Shown: positions 1 through 5,930, counted from the stretch's first letter. The stretch is DNA of 8,968 nt from Phycisphaerae bacterium (GCA_029259995.1 JAJDEC010000391.1:1-8968), one strand, 5' to 3'. Notes: generated by a model not told the origin, from the letters alone. A program made the numbers and translations.

Positions 1-585
1 CCGATCCCCCGCCACCACTTCCAGCAATTCAATCGCCGGCTCGCCGTCGCAGTGAATCACGCCCACGCGCCCATAGATGGGTCCGTCCAACTCGCGATCA
101 AACGCCGACGCCAGCGCCGCAGGGCCGTCAAATCGGAAAAACCACTTCGGCTCTATCCGACGAAGCACGTTGTGTTGAATGAGGATATCACCGAGAGGCG
201 TCCTCTTCGAGAGGATTTCCTTACGAACATCTTCAGCCGTAAAGTTCAAATGGATTCGAACCACGCCGACTTCAACGACGTGATTATTCCCGACGGTCAG
301 CAGAATCTTGCGCTGATACGTGTCCCCATTCTGCCGATCCTCCATCACTTCCAACGCGACTCGCTCGCCGTGATACGCCGCCAGACGCGCCGTCATGTGC
401 TCTTCGTGAACCAGCAACTGGTCGAATGGGGCGGGGACTGCGTTGCCCGGACACAAGATCGGCGACTCCGCGATGTCGGGTCCGAAGTAGTCGCCGGCGA
501 TCGACGCCAGGGCCGTGCGCGGATCGGTCGTTTCCTGTATGTGCGGAGCCATTTGCCTTCCCGTGATTTCTCGCGGCGTTTTCAT
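1..585 (-). CDS. UbiC-like chorismate lyase family protein (DUF98 type), 3' end cut by window edge
   Basis: This reading frame is open from position 585 to the left edge (195 codons visible, no stop reached). Family knowledge: UbiC converts chorismate to 4-hydroxybenzoate and pyruvate; DUF98 members are stand-alone relatives of about 190-200 residues, so little should be missing. Visible support: 'TYQRKILL' with R92 and 'GVVRIHL' with R110 match the two substrate-binding arginines of UbiC (R76, R91); 'TPLGDILI' (residues 129-136) matches the UbiC 'TPLGRYL' loop; 'GEPAIELLEVV' (181-191) with E189 matches the strand bearing UbiC E155. Two starts are in frame. ATG 585 follows a TGA directly; ATG 552 has GGGAAGG just upstream, and the hairpin at 599-617 crowds the 585 start, so 552 is a real alternative. 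It lies 74 bases downstream of the radical SAM gene and is probably co-transcribed. Recognised from motifs only; actual chorismate lyase activity is inferred. Confidence 0.8.
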   Translation of the reverse strand, partial: MKTPREITGRQMAPHIQETTDPRTALASIAGDYFGPDIAESPILCPGNAVPAPFDQLLVHEEHMTARLAAYHGERVALEVMEDRQNGDTYQRKILLTVGNNHVVEVGVVRIHLNFTAEDVRKEILSKRTPLGDILIQHNVLRRIEPKWFFRFDGPAALASAFDRELDGPIYGRVGVIHCDGEPAIELLEVVAGDR

Positions 586-598
586 TCACTCGCCGTTG

Positions 599-617
599 CA
601 CTGCTCAAAGAGCAGTG
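599..617. repeat. Perfect 8-bp inverted repeat with 3-base loop
   Basis: CACTGCTC / AAA / GAGCAGTG forms a perfect stem-loop in the gap between the radical SAM gene and the UbiC-like gene, ending 13 bases before the ATG at 585. There is no T-run after it on either strand, so it is not a typical intrinsic terminator. As RNA in the minus-strand transcript it could limit ribosome access to the 585 start or mark an mRNA processing point; as DNA it could be a binding site. Function unknown. Confidence 0.45.
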
Positions 618-631
618 GCACCCAACAGGGT

Positions 632-666
632 CACCTGACTCAATCCTCAATTCGTGGAATCAGGTG
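632..666. repeat. Imperfect 10-bp inverted repeat spanning the radical SAM stop codon
   Basis: CACCTGACTC (632-641) pairs with GAATCAGGTG (657-666) with one mismatch, leaving a 15-base loop. The right arm includes the stop codon of the radical SAM gene (660-662). No T-run follows in either direction, so a factor-independent terminator is unlikely; it may stabilise the 3' end of the first cistron or attenuate read-through into the UbiC-like gene. Confidence 0.4.
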
Positions 667-1985
667 TAACGGATGCTGCGAAATTCGCTTTCGAAGAAGC
701 GCTGGAGCAGCGGATCGACCTGGAGCAGGCCCGCCCGCGTGAGGCGGACCTCATCGCCGTCGATCTCCGCGAACTTCTCCTTCACAAGCGAATCGAACGC
801 CTCGCCGAACACGCCCGTGATCTCTTCATTGAATTTGTTGCGGAAGTAACCCGCGTCGAGCCGCCCTGTCTTGAGCTGGAGCACCATCTCGCGAATGAGC
901 CGCTGATGATCCGTGATGGGCAGCGCTCGATTGATCGGCAGCTCGCCCTTCTGACAGCGCGCGACATATTCATCCCAACCATCGACATTCTGGTAGTGCA
1001 CACCCTGGAAGTGCGAAAACGACGCGACGCCTGTACCGATCAAATCGGCCCCCTGCCACAACGCATCGCGATAGACGAACCCGCTGTGATCCGACGGTTT
1101 CACGAGCGTGTACGCACTCGAAACGATGTAGCCCTCGGCCTTGAACCGATCGAAGGCCTCATCGACCCAGCGCTGTTTCGTCGGCCAGTCGGCGATCGGC
1201 GGTGCTTTGCCTTCCGCCTTGCTTTCGCGCGAGAGGACCGTGTTGTGCGGCATCTCCATCTGATAGATCGTCACGCTGTCGGCCTTCATCGCGACGGCCT
1301 TTTCGACTGTCTCGGCCCACTTGGCATCCGTCTCGCCCATCATGCCGGCGATCAGATCGATGTTGACCTGCTGAAAACCGATCGCCTGAATCCACTCATA
1401 CGCGCGGAAGATCTCCGGCGACTTATGGGCACGGCCGTTCGCTTCAAGAATCGCGTCATCAAAATGCTCGACGCCGAGGCTGATCCGCGTCACGCCGATG
1501 TCTTTGATGGTTCGCAGCTTGCTCTCTTTGAGCGTCCCCGGCTCGCACTCGAACGTGACTTCCTTCGCCGCCTCCCATGTCCAGCGCGTGTTGATCCGCT
1601 CAATCATCCGCGTGAGCTGCTGGCTGCTGAGAAACGACGGCGTGCCGCCGCCGAAATACACAAAGGCGAACTGTCGCCCCTCAAGCCCCTTGCGATCGGC
1701 GTACAGATCGACTTCCCGCGCCAGCGCGTCCATGTAGACGTCCACTTCGCTGCCGTTCTTGTCCGTGTACACGCGGAAGTAACAGAACCGGCATCGCTTG
1801 CGGCAGAAGGGAATGTGAACGTAGAGACCGAGCGGTGTCTGGGGATACGGCCCCGCATCCAGCTTCGTGACGGCCGCCTGCACGTGCTCCGGCGACCAGA
1901 CGCTGAACGGCGGGTAGTTGGCCACAAAGTGGCTGCCGATCTCCGTCTCGGTCTTTTCCTGTTTGACTTGGGGGAGTTGGACCAT
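660..1985 (-). CDS. HemN/HemW-type radical SAM protein (coproporphyrinogen oxidase family)
   Basis: A 441-residue protein. The radical SAM core begins with 'PLGLYVHIPFCRKRCRFCYF': C61, C65 and C68 form the CX3CX2C [4Fe-4S] motif, with the F/Y residue between cysteines 2 and 3 typical of this family. Further family signatures are GGGTPS (112-117), the 'ECEPGT' SAM-binding strand (146-151), 'RISLGVEHFDDAIL' (167-180), 'NIDLIAGMMGET' (208-219) and 'YQMEMPHNT' (241-249). Residues from about 310 form a HemN C-terminal-like domain. Length lies between HemW (about 380) and HemN (about 455). The residues after the cluster (YFRVYTDKN) differ from both HemW (typically CDF) and HemN (CGC), so this is probably a separate subfamily rather than the haem enzyme or haem chaperone. 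ATG 1985 has no clear Shine-Dalgarno sequence, but a promoter lies about 70 bases upstream. Probable partner: the UbiC-like gene downstream. Substrate unknown. Confidence 0.92.
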   Translation of the reverse strand: MVQLPQVKQEKTETEIGSHFVANYPPFSVWSPEHVQAAVTKLDAGPYPQTPLGLYVHIPFCRKRCRFCYFRVYTDKNGSEVDVYMDALAREVDLYADRKGLEGRQFAFVYFGGGTPSFLSSQQLTRMIERINTRWTWEAAKEVTFECEPGTLKESKLRTIKDIGVTRISLGVEHFDDAILEANGRAHKSPEIFRAYEWIQAIGFQQVNIDLIAGMMGETDAKWAETVEKAVAMKADSVTIYQMEMPHNTVLSRESKAEGKAPPIADWPTKQRWVDEAFDRFKAEGYIVSSAYTLVKPSDHSGFVYRDALWQGADLIGTGVASFSHFQGVHYQNVDGWDEYVARCQKGELPINRALPITDHQRLIREMVLQLKTGRLDAGYFRNKFNEEITGVFGEAFDSLVKEKFAEIDGDEVRLTRAGLLQVDPLLQRFFESEFRSIRYT

Positions 1986-2053
1986 AGTTGAGACTGACTG
2001 TTTCGGGCGTGGCCTGATCTACGGATCATGCCGAAAGACCTCATGAATCGGAC

Positions 2054-2082
2054 ATTGTAGTAAACGACTGCCACGCCTTCAA
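2054..2082 (-). promoter_or_regulatory. Sigma70-like promoter for the radical SAM/UbiC-like unit
   Basis: On the minus strand a -35 TTGAAG (2082-2077) and a -10 TACAAT (2059-2054) are separated by exactly 17 bases. They match the consensus at 4/6 and 5/6 positions. Transcription would begin near 2047, giving a leader of about 60 bases to ATG 1985. The position and orientation fit the downstream gene. Confidence 0.55.
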
Positions 2083-2161
2083 TTAACGCATTCCGACGTG
2101 CCGGAAACAGACCGCTGTTGTCCGGCCGATGATACCCTGCGGATACAATCGCGTTCATCTT

Positions 2162-2180
2162 CCTTGGCTGCCGGCCAAGG
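2162..2180. repeat. Perfect 7-bp stem-loop in the divergent region
   Basis: CCTTGGC and GCCAAGG flank a 5-base loop, 113 bases before the start of the orphan gene at 2293. No T-run follows on the plus strand. It may be a leader structure or a dyad operator; nothing further can be said from sequence. Confidence 0.35.
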
Positions 2181-2292
2181 GAGGCTCCGAATCGCCGATC
2201 GTCGGGTGAATTCCGTACGACGCGCGAATGGGATAGGACGGAGACTCCGCGTCAATAGCTGCGTTCGTCTTCGCCCGATAGACTCGAACAAT

Positions 2293-3144
2293 ATGAGCAC
2301 GATCCTGAATTCGCCTTTCAATCCGACGATTCTCTCCCCGGGATTCCTCAATCCGGCCTGCAATGCGGTCGCCGATGGCGATCTCGAATACGTGCTCAGC
2401 CAGCTCACGAAACACCATTTCGTCACCTACGACCTGCCCGGCGCCGAAATGCACGACGACCACGGCTTCCGACTCCATCTGGGCCGATCGCTGGACGCCC
2501 CCGCGAAACGCAGGGACGCGGCGTCGCGGCTCGTGCCGGATCTGTTCGAGCTGCTGAATGCAAGAGCCGCCCGGCGCGTCGCCATCCTGGTGCGTAACGC
2601 CGATCACCTGATCACCGCCGACGCCCAGCGAATGTTGACGCTCATCACGGCCGTTGAACGCGCGGCGGCGCGCCTCGCCGACGCCTCCCCCGCCACCCAA
2701 CTCCTTATGTTCTTCGCAGGTCCCGCCCCGGCCTTTCGCCCCGTCGAGCCCTCGGCCAAACGCCGCGCCGAAGCGCAGCGCGGACCCAAAGCCATGCGAA
2801 CGGACTTTGACGCCAAGGCGTGGAACACGGTGCAGGAATTTGACCTGCGACCCCATCACACACTGACGATCTCATACGCCGCCTGGTATTACGCATCGCT
2901 CGGTCGACGCGCGGAATCGCCCGACGATCGATGGCACTGCGTCGAGGCCGACGAAACGATGACCTTCCATCGCGCGGAAGACGGTGTCCCCTGCATCGCC
3001 GGCACCTTCGCGCGCATGCAAGGCGGTATGCAGCTCGTCGGAATTCAATTCGAAAGTGATGCGGAGACGTTCCGCTTCCCCTGGGACGGCGAAGATCCGT
3101 TCACGCTTTTTCGACGGCTCTGCGAACAGTTGAATCTGTTGTGA
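2293..3144 (+). CDS. Orphan protein with AAA-like core but no P-loop
   Basis: A 283-residue soluble protein that I do not recognise as a named family. ATG 2293 is chosen because the sequence before it in this frame is arginine-rich and composition-wise unlike the body; no clear Shine-Dalgarno sequence precedes it. There is no signal peptide or membrane segment. Residues 96-104 'VAILVRNAD' followed by 'HLITADAQRMLTLITAVERAA' and then 'QLLMFFAGP' (136-144) resemble the Walker B strand, following helix and sensor-1 strand of AAA/STAND ATPases, but no GxxxxGK P-loop is visible upstream and the usual acidic DE pair is reduced to a single Asp. The C-terminal part (about 185-283) is rich in aromatic residues and strands (AAWYYASLG, DDRWHCVEADETMTF, GGMQLVGIQFES). 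It is divergent from the radical SAM gene and convergent with the lipoprotein pair. Coding evidence is strong third-position GC bias. The AAA resemblance is inference and weak. Confidence 0.72.
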   Translation: MSTILNSPFNPTILSPGFLNPACNAVADGDLEYVLSQLTKHHFVTYDLPGAEMHDDHGFRLHLGRSLDAPAKRRDAASRLVPDLFELLNARAARRVAILVRNADHLITADAQRMLTLITAVERAAARLADASPATQLLMFFAGPAPAFRPVEPSAKRRAEAQRGPKAMRTDFDAKAWNTVQEFDLRPHHTLTISYAAWYYASLGRRAESPDDRWHCVEADETMTFHRAEDGVPCIAGTFARMQGGMQLVGIQFESDAETFRFPWDGEDPFTLFRRLCEQLNLL

Positions 3145-3149
3145 GGCAG

Positions 3150-3184
3150 GGCGCCCGCGACGTTGCGCCGTCGCCGCGGGCGCC
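3150..3184. terminator. GC-rich stem-loop between convergent genes
   Basis: GGCGCCCGCG (3150-3159) pairs perfectly with CGCGGGCGCC (3175-3184), and the inner bases allow more pairing (GCGACG with CGTCGC as an alternative). It begins five bases after the stop of the plus-strand orphan gene and ends 18 bases before the stop of the minus-strand lipoprotein gene, the normal place for a shared terminator. No T-run follows on either strand, so it would be a non-canonical or factor-assisted terminator, or a 3' stabiliser. Confidence 0.5.
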
Positions 3185-3202
3185 GAGAGAGGAGTGGAGG
3201 AG

Positions 3203-3535
3203 TCAGTTCGTCGGTTTGCCCCGAATGCATTCCTTCACGCGACGGAAGATGCGAAAGCGATGGGCGAGCAGATAGAGGAAGATCGTCGCCGGCACGGACG
3301 CGTAGCCCGCCGCCATGATCCAGCCCGTGATCGGTTCGTTCACGTTTCCGCCTCCCGTGTCGATGTCCGCGGCCAGCTTCATCTGCAGCGCGCCGAGATC
3401 CTGTTTCATTTCCTCGACATGGGCGCGAACGCCGCTCATTTCCTTCGCCTTGAGACAACCCGTTGAGAGCACTGCCGAGGCCGCTGCCACGGCGGCCACC
3501 AAGACATTGCGGATCCGATGCCGTCTCGCTGTCAC
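3203..3535 (-). CDS. Small predicted lipoprotein with C-terminal membrane segment
   Basis: A 110-residue protein of unknown function. It starts at GTG 3535, inside the stop region of the upstream gene: the bases GTGA serve both as this start (GTG) and as the upstream stop (TGA), a layout typical of translational coupling. Residues 1-26 form a signal peptide with an RRHRIR charged start and the hydrophobic run VLVAAVAAASAVL, ending at 'STGC' with C27 as the predicted lipidated cysteine (Ser rather than Leu at -3 is a weaker lipobox). Residues 30-58 (KEMSGVRAHVEEMKQDLGAL...) look like a short helix or coiled coil. Residues 69-93 form a second hydrophobic segment (ITGWIMAAGYASVPATIFLYLL), followed by the basic tail HRFRIFRRVKECIRGK. 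The alternative is a two-helix inner membrane protein with no lipidation. Holin- or spanin-like function was considered but is unsupported by neighbours. Confidence 0.7.
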   Translation of the reverse strand: MTARRHRIRNVLVAAVAAASAVLSTGCLKAKEMSGVRAHVEEMKQDLGALQMKLAADIDTGGGNVNEPITGWIMAAGYASVPATIFLYLLAHRFRIFRRVKECIRGKPTN

Positions 3536-3954
3536 TTGGTCACCACTGTGTCGTCGGAGTGTGATTCTGTCGTCGGCGCGTCCTCGTTCTGCGGCGCCGT
3601 CGGCCGCTCGCGATCGCGTTCCCCGTCGCCGGCGTCGACCGGCGTCTTCGGCGCGGCCGCCGCGTTCCCGAACATCATCAACTTCGCCGAGACGCCCGAG
3701 TCGAAATACAGGTCGACCGTCTCGCCGATCGACGGCTTTCCCGTGGCGTCCACCTCCACGCGATAAGCCAGGTTGTGCCGTTCGGCGACGTTGATTGCTT
3801 TGTCGACCCACGCAATCTTGGCGGACAGATCGCGCTCCTGCTGTTGGTTCGTCAGGCTCGTATTGATGCCACAGCCGCTGACGCACAACGCGTTCGAAGC
3901 GACGCCGGCCAATAGCGCGAGAAACAGCACTTCCGAAAAGGTCCCTCTGATCAT
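3532..3954 (-). CDS. Predicted lipoprotein, unknown function
   Basis: A 140-residue protein that I do not recognise. ATG 3954 has a strong Shine-Dalgarno sequence GGGAGG eight bases upstream, which decides the start against a longer open frame reaching 4431. Residues 1-27 are a lipoprotein signal peptide (EVLFLALLAGVASNAL core) ending in 'VSGC', so C28 is the predicted lipid attachment site. Then come a helical stretch (NQQQERDLSAKIAWVDKAIN, 36-55), a short strand-rich part (AYRVEVDATGKPSIGETVDLYF, 63-84) and 'GVSAKLMMFG' (87-96). The tail from about 101 is disordered and charged, rich in Pro, Asp, Glu and Thr. The last four bases overlap the start of the second lipoprotein, so the two are probably made together and act in the same envelope process. 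Upstream lies a divergent gap with two stem-loops. Confidence 0.75.
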   Translation of the reverse strand: MIRGTFSEVLFLALLAGVASNALCVSGCGINTSLTNQQQERDLSAKIAWVDKAINVAERHNLAYRVEVDATGKPSIGETVDLYFDSGVSAKLMMFGNAAAAPKTPVDAGDGERDRERPTAPQNEDAPTTESHSDDTVVTK

Positions 3955-3962
3955 GGTCAATG

Positions 3963-3968
3963 CCTCCC
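3963..3968 (-). promoter_or_regulatory. Shine-Dalgarno sequence fixing the lipoprotein start
   Basis: GGGAGG on the minus strand, eight bases before ATG 3954. It is one of only two clear Shine-Dalgarno sequences in the window and excludes the longer upstream extension of the reading frame. Confidence 0.7.
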
Positions 3969-3985
3969 GAATGAGAATGACGCTC

Positions 3986-4003
3986 CGGCACGTTCGCGTG
4001 CCG
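3986..4003. repeat. 7-bp stem with tetraloop upstream of the lipoprotein pair
   Basis: CGGCACG / TTCG / CGTGCCG is a perfect stem-loop whose near edge lies 31 bases before ATG 3954. In the minus-strand transcript the loop reads CGAA. There is no T-run, so it is more likely a leader structure or a DNA dyad than a terminator. Confidence 0.4.
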
Positions 4004-4050
4004 CGTCGTCGCGATTTCGAGAAGCACCCTTGGTCTGCGCTTCGCCGTAC

Positions 4051-4067
4051 CATCGGGAAGCCCGATG
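4051..4067. repeat. Perfect 7-bp stem-loop in divergent region
   Basis: CATCGGG / AAG / CCCGATG. It lies about 97 bases upstream of the lipoprotein start and 200 bases upstream of the secreted protein start. A dyad operator or leader hairpin are both possible; no partner regulator is visible in the window. Confidence 0.4.
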
Positions 4068-4267
4068 CCGACAGAACAGGTCTCATAACACTTCCGAATT
4101 CAGTAGGACCTGCGTTCTTCGAGGGACCACGCAAGCGCCTCCACAACGGACCTTCGACGCTGCCACGCCCGTTCGGCGGACGGCCCGACTCGGCAACAGT
4201 CGGAACGGACCGCCCCGCCGTCGCCAAGCCCCTTGATTCGGACTGGAATCGACGCCTACCCTTGGTT

Positions 4268-5059
4268 ATGCGCAAAAGTCTGTCTATCAAATCGTTAATC
4301 GTCGTCGCGGCCTTTCTGCCCTTCGCAGGCATGAATGGAAACTGCGACGGATTCCAGTTACCGGTCACGCCGACCTGCGGCACGTCAAATGTCCCCGCCG
4401 TTCGACTCACGATGGTCGACGAACAGGGCACCGTGCTCCCATCGGCGACGATCGCGTTCTCAATTGACGGCAGCGCCTACTTCGTCGGATCCTGCAACAA
4501 CGATTGCGAGGACTTCACGATCGCATTCGATGTCGGCGGACGATTCAACATCAGCGTGATTTCGCCGGGCTATCAGCAGGAGGATCGCGTCGTCGATGTC
4601 GGAACCGAAGAGGACGAATGCACACCGATCACGCGAGACGTGATCATCGTGATGAAGGAGGATCTGACCGTCGCCGTTCTGGCCGGTGCATGGCGCGCCC
4701 AGACCGTTTTTGGTACCATCGACCTCCGTTTCGGAGACAGCGGCGAAGCGATCGGCGCCATTCTTTACGATCGAACCGTTGCCGGCGACGGAAACTTCTA
4801 CGTCTCTTACAACGGCAATCCGATTCGGGGCGTATCCGGACAACAGACAGCCGTCCAGGCCGTCGCCAACCCGACGCGCGTCGGCGACGTGTTCAACTTC
4901 GACGGCGAAGCACTCGGCGTTCCCGTCGGATTCATCGATGCATTGATGTCGGGAGACTTCAACGTGATTTCCGGCGCCCAGCCCGGCGGCCAGTCGCAGG
5001 GGCTCTTTGCAACCTACTCGCGGCTTGCTGACATCCCGACGGCATTACAGACGCCGTAG
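4268..5059 (+). CDS. Secreted beta-rich protein with carboxypeptidase-regulatory-like domain
   Basis: A 263-residue exported protein of unknown function. ATG 4268 is chosen because it opens a good Sec signal peptide: MRKSLSIK charged start, then SLIVVAAFLPFAG hydrophobic core; cleavage is likely between about residues 21 and 26. The upstream in-frame extension back to 3773 would overlap the lipoprotein gene antisense and bury the signal peptide, so it is rejected. Residues 44-130 (PAVRLTMVDEQGTVLPSA..., with FDVGGRFNISVISPGYQ and a closing TRDVIIVMK strand) resemble the carboxypeptidase-regulatory-like beta-sandwich found in many surface proteins. Six cysteines (26, 37, 76, 80, 118 and none later) suggest disulfides or surface location; no lipobox is evident. 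Residues 138-263 form a second strand-rich part (AWRAQTVFGTIDLRFGDSGEAIGAILYDR...). No Shine-Dalgarno sequence is visible. The fold suggestion is by eye. Confidence 0.72.
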   Translation: MRKSLSIKSLIVVAAFLPFAGMNGNCDGFQLPVTPTCGTSNVPAVRLTMVDEQGTVLPSATIAFSIDGSAYFVGSCNNDCEDFTIAFDVGGRFNISVISPGYQQEDRVVDVGTEEDECTPITRDVIIVMKEDLTVAVLAGAWRAQTVFGTIDLRFGDSGEAIGAILYDRTVAGDGNFYVSYNGNPIRGVSGQQTAVQAVANPTRVGDVFNFDGEALGVPVGFIDALMSGDFNVISGAQPGGQSQGLFATYSRLADIPTALQTP

Positions 5060-5095
5060 CACGTTGCAACCGACTGATCGCATGCGAAAGGCATG

Positions 5096-5128
5096 AAAAA
5101 AAACCGCGATCCCGTAGGACCGCGGTTT
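5096..5128 (-). terminator. Intrinsic terminator of the HNH gene
   Basis: Read on the minus strand, AAACCGCG (5128-5121) pairs with CGCGGTTT (5108-5101); one mismatch, then three more pairs (GGA with TCC) close on a TACG loop. The stem runs straight into eight T residues (5103-5096). It lies 31 bases after the HNH stop at 5159, the classical arrangement. On the plus strand it also follows the secreted protein gene, but with only TTT it would be weaker in that direction. Confidence 0.88.
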
Positions 5129-5158
5129 GTGCATGAACATGACATCAGAATCGCCGGC

Positions 5159-5788
5159 TCAGCGCAATTCCACCGACCAGTAGGCGTTGTCGAGAAACGC
5201 CTTCCAACTCGCATATCGATTGTCCGCCAGCTTGACGGAAATCGACGGATTACGCCGCGGCTTGGCCGGCAACTGGATCAGATGCATCTGCGCCTGCTTC
5301 GGCGTGCGACCACCTTTGCGGATATTGCACTTCACACACGCGCAGACAATGTTTTCCCATGTTGCCCCGCCACCCTGGCTTCGCGGCACGACGTGATCGA
5401 GCGACAACTCGCTCGTCGGGAACTTGTGACCGCAGTACTGGCAGCGGTTTCCGTCCCGGGCGAACAGATTCCGCCGGTTGAACTTCACTTCCTGCCGCGG
5501 CAATCGATCGTAGAACGCCAGGCGAATGATCCGCGGCACAGCGATATCAAATCGGACAGTGCGAATCCAGTCATGCTCCTGCGGCTCGAATTCCCGCGCC
5601 AGCTGACTGAGATCGCACCATTCCGCAAAGTCGTAAGACAGGTACTTGCCATCCTCAACGTGAATCACTTCCGCAAGCTCTTTGAAGAGCAGCGTGAATG
5701 CGCGACGGACGTTGATGATGCGAATGGCCATATAATGGCGATTCAACACCAGAACATTCAAAGATGTTGCCGATGGCTGAGCGTACAC
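5159..5788 (-). CDS. HNH endonuclease family protein
   Basis: A 209-residue protein starting at GTG 5788, chosen because GGAGG lies five bases upstream; an in-frame ATG at 5836 would add 16 residues and leave this ribosome site inside the gene. The N-terminal part (LNVLVLNRHYMAIRIINVRRAFTLL, 10-34) is the conserved opening of the widespread chromosomal HNH family that often begins 'LVLN..Y.P....' . The nuclease module spans about 104-160: zinc-type pairs C116-x2-C119 and C151-x2-C154, the 'LDHVVPRSQGG' motif with D131/H132, N146 in 'WENIV', and N155 in 'CNIRKG' in the last HNH position. About 50 residues follow (residues 160-209). Known members are mostly uncharacterised DNA-binding nucleases sitting alone in chromosomes. 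It has its own predicted promoter and terminator, so it appears to be a single-gene unit. No methyltransferase, intein or phage gene is adjacent, which argues against a restriction or homing role. Confidence 0.92.
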   Translation of the reverse strand: MYAQPSATSLNVLVLNRHYMAIRIINVRRAFTLLFKELAEVIHVEDGKYLSYDFAEWCDLSQLAREFEPQEHDWIRTVRFDIAVPRIIRLAFYDRLPRQEVKFNRRNLFARDGNRCQYCGHKFPTSELSLDHVVPRSQGGGATWENIVCACVKCNIRKGGRTPKQAQMHLIQLPAKPRRNPSISVKLADNRYASWKAFLDNAYWSVELR

Positions 5789-5793
5789 TAAAT

Positions 5794-5798
5794 CCTCC
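5794..5798 (-). promoter_or_regulatory. Shine-Dalgarno sequence deciding the GTG start of the HNH gene
   Basis: GGAGG on the minus strand, five bases before GTG 5788. It supports the GTG over the in-frame ATG at 5836, which has no comparable site. Confidence 0.7.
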
Positions 5799-5930
5799 AA
5801 CGGGACGCTTCGCCTGGAGCCTCCGTCGCGCGACATCGCACGAAATTATCTCCGGAATCCCCCAAAGTCTGCCGGCCGGGCAATGCAATCGGCCCATGCC
5901 GACGAGAGCGAATAGTCCTTCCTACACTAA

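Larger units (their letters stand above)
1986..2292. other. Divergent intergenic region between radical SAM gene and orphan gene
   Basis: About 307 bases separate two divergent genes. It contains the minus-strand promoter listed separately and, toward the plus-strand gene, a perfect 7-bp stem-loop CCTTGGC / TGCCG / GCCAAGG at 2162-2180 that would lie in the plus-strand leader if transcription starts upstream of it. A TACAAT near 2143 on the plus strand could be a -10 element, but its best -35 partner (TTGTCC) is 20 bases away, so I do not call it. The frame of the plus-strand gene stays open upstream to 2098, but that stretch encodes an arginine-rich sequence unlike the rest of the protein and is probably non-coding. 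Confidence 0.5.
3955..4267. other. Divergent intergenic region between lipoprotein pair and secreted protein gene
   Basis: About 313 bases with no convincing gene, although frames stay open here by chance because of the base composition. It holds the ribosome binding site of the lipoprotein gene, stem-loops at 3986-4003 and 4051-4067, and a weaker 6-bp dyad CCGACT / AGTCGG at 4185-4203. On the plus strand TTGATT (4233-4238) with a weak -10 near 4257 would place transcription almost at the ATG of the secreted protein, so that gene could be leaderless; this is a tentative reading. No confident minus-strand promoter was found. Confidence 0.45.

Noticed and set aside
660..1985. Naming the radical SAM protein hemN or hemW
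   Set aside because: The residues after the cluster motif and the gene context fit neither, so only the superfamily assignment is safe.
654..1991. Long plus-strand open frame antiparallel to the radical SAM gene
   Set aside because: It is the mirror of a gene with clear catalytic motifs; its protein is Arg/Leu-rich with no recognisable domain.
2120..2148. Plus-strand promoter with TACAAT near 2143
   Set aside because: The nearest -35-like hexamer is spaced 20 bases away, outside the normal range.
2155..2859. Minus-strand open frame opposite the orphan gene at 2293
   Set aside because: Low-complexity Gly/Arg-rich product and poor codon bias; the plus-strand frame has consistent third-position GC.
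3773..4267. N-terminal extension of the secreted protein
   Set aside because: It overlaps the lipoprotein gene antisense, is Arg/Pro-rich, and would place a good signal peptide in the middle of the protein.
3955..4431. Upstream extension of the lipoprotein frame on the minus strand
   Set aside because: A strong Shine-Dalgarno sequence and lipoprotein signal peptide define the start at 3954; the extension runs antisense to the secreted protein gene.
5081..5095. CATGC/GCATG hairpin as terminator of the secreted protein gene
   Set aside because: Only 5 bp, and followed on the plus strand by A residues; those As are the T-run of the minus-strand HNH terminator.
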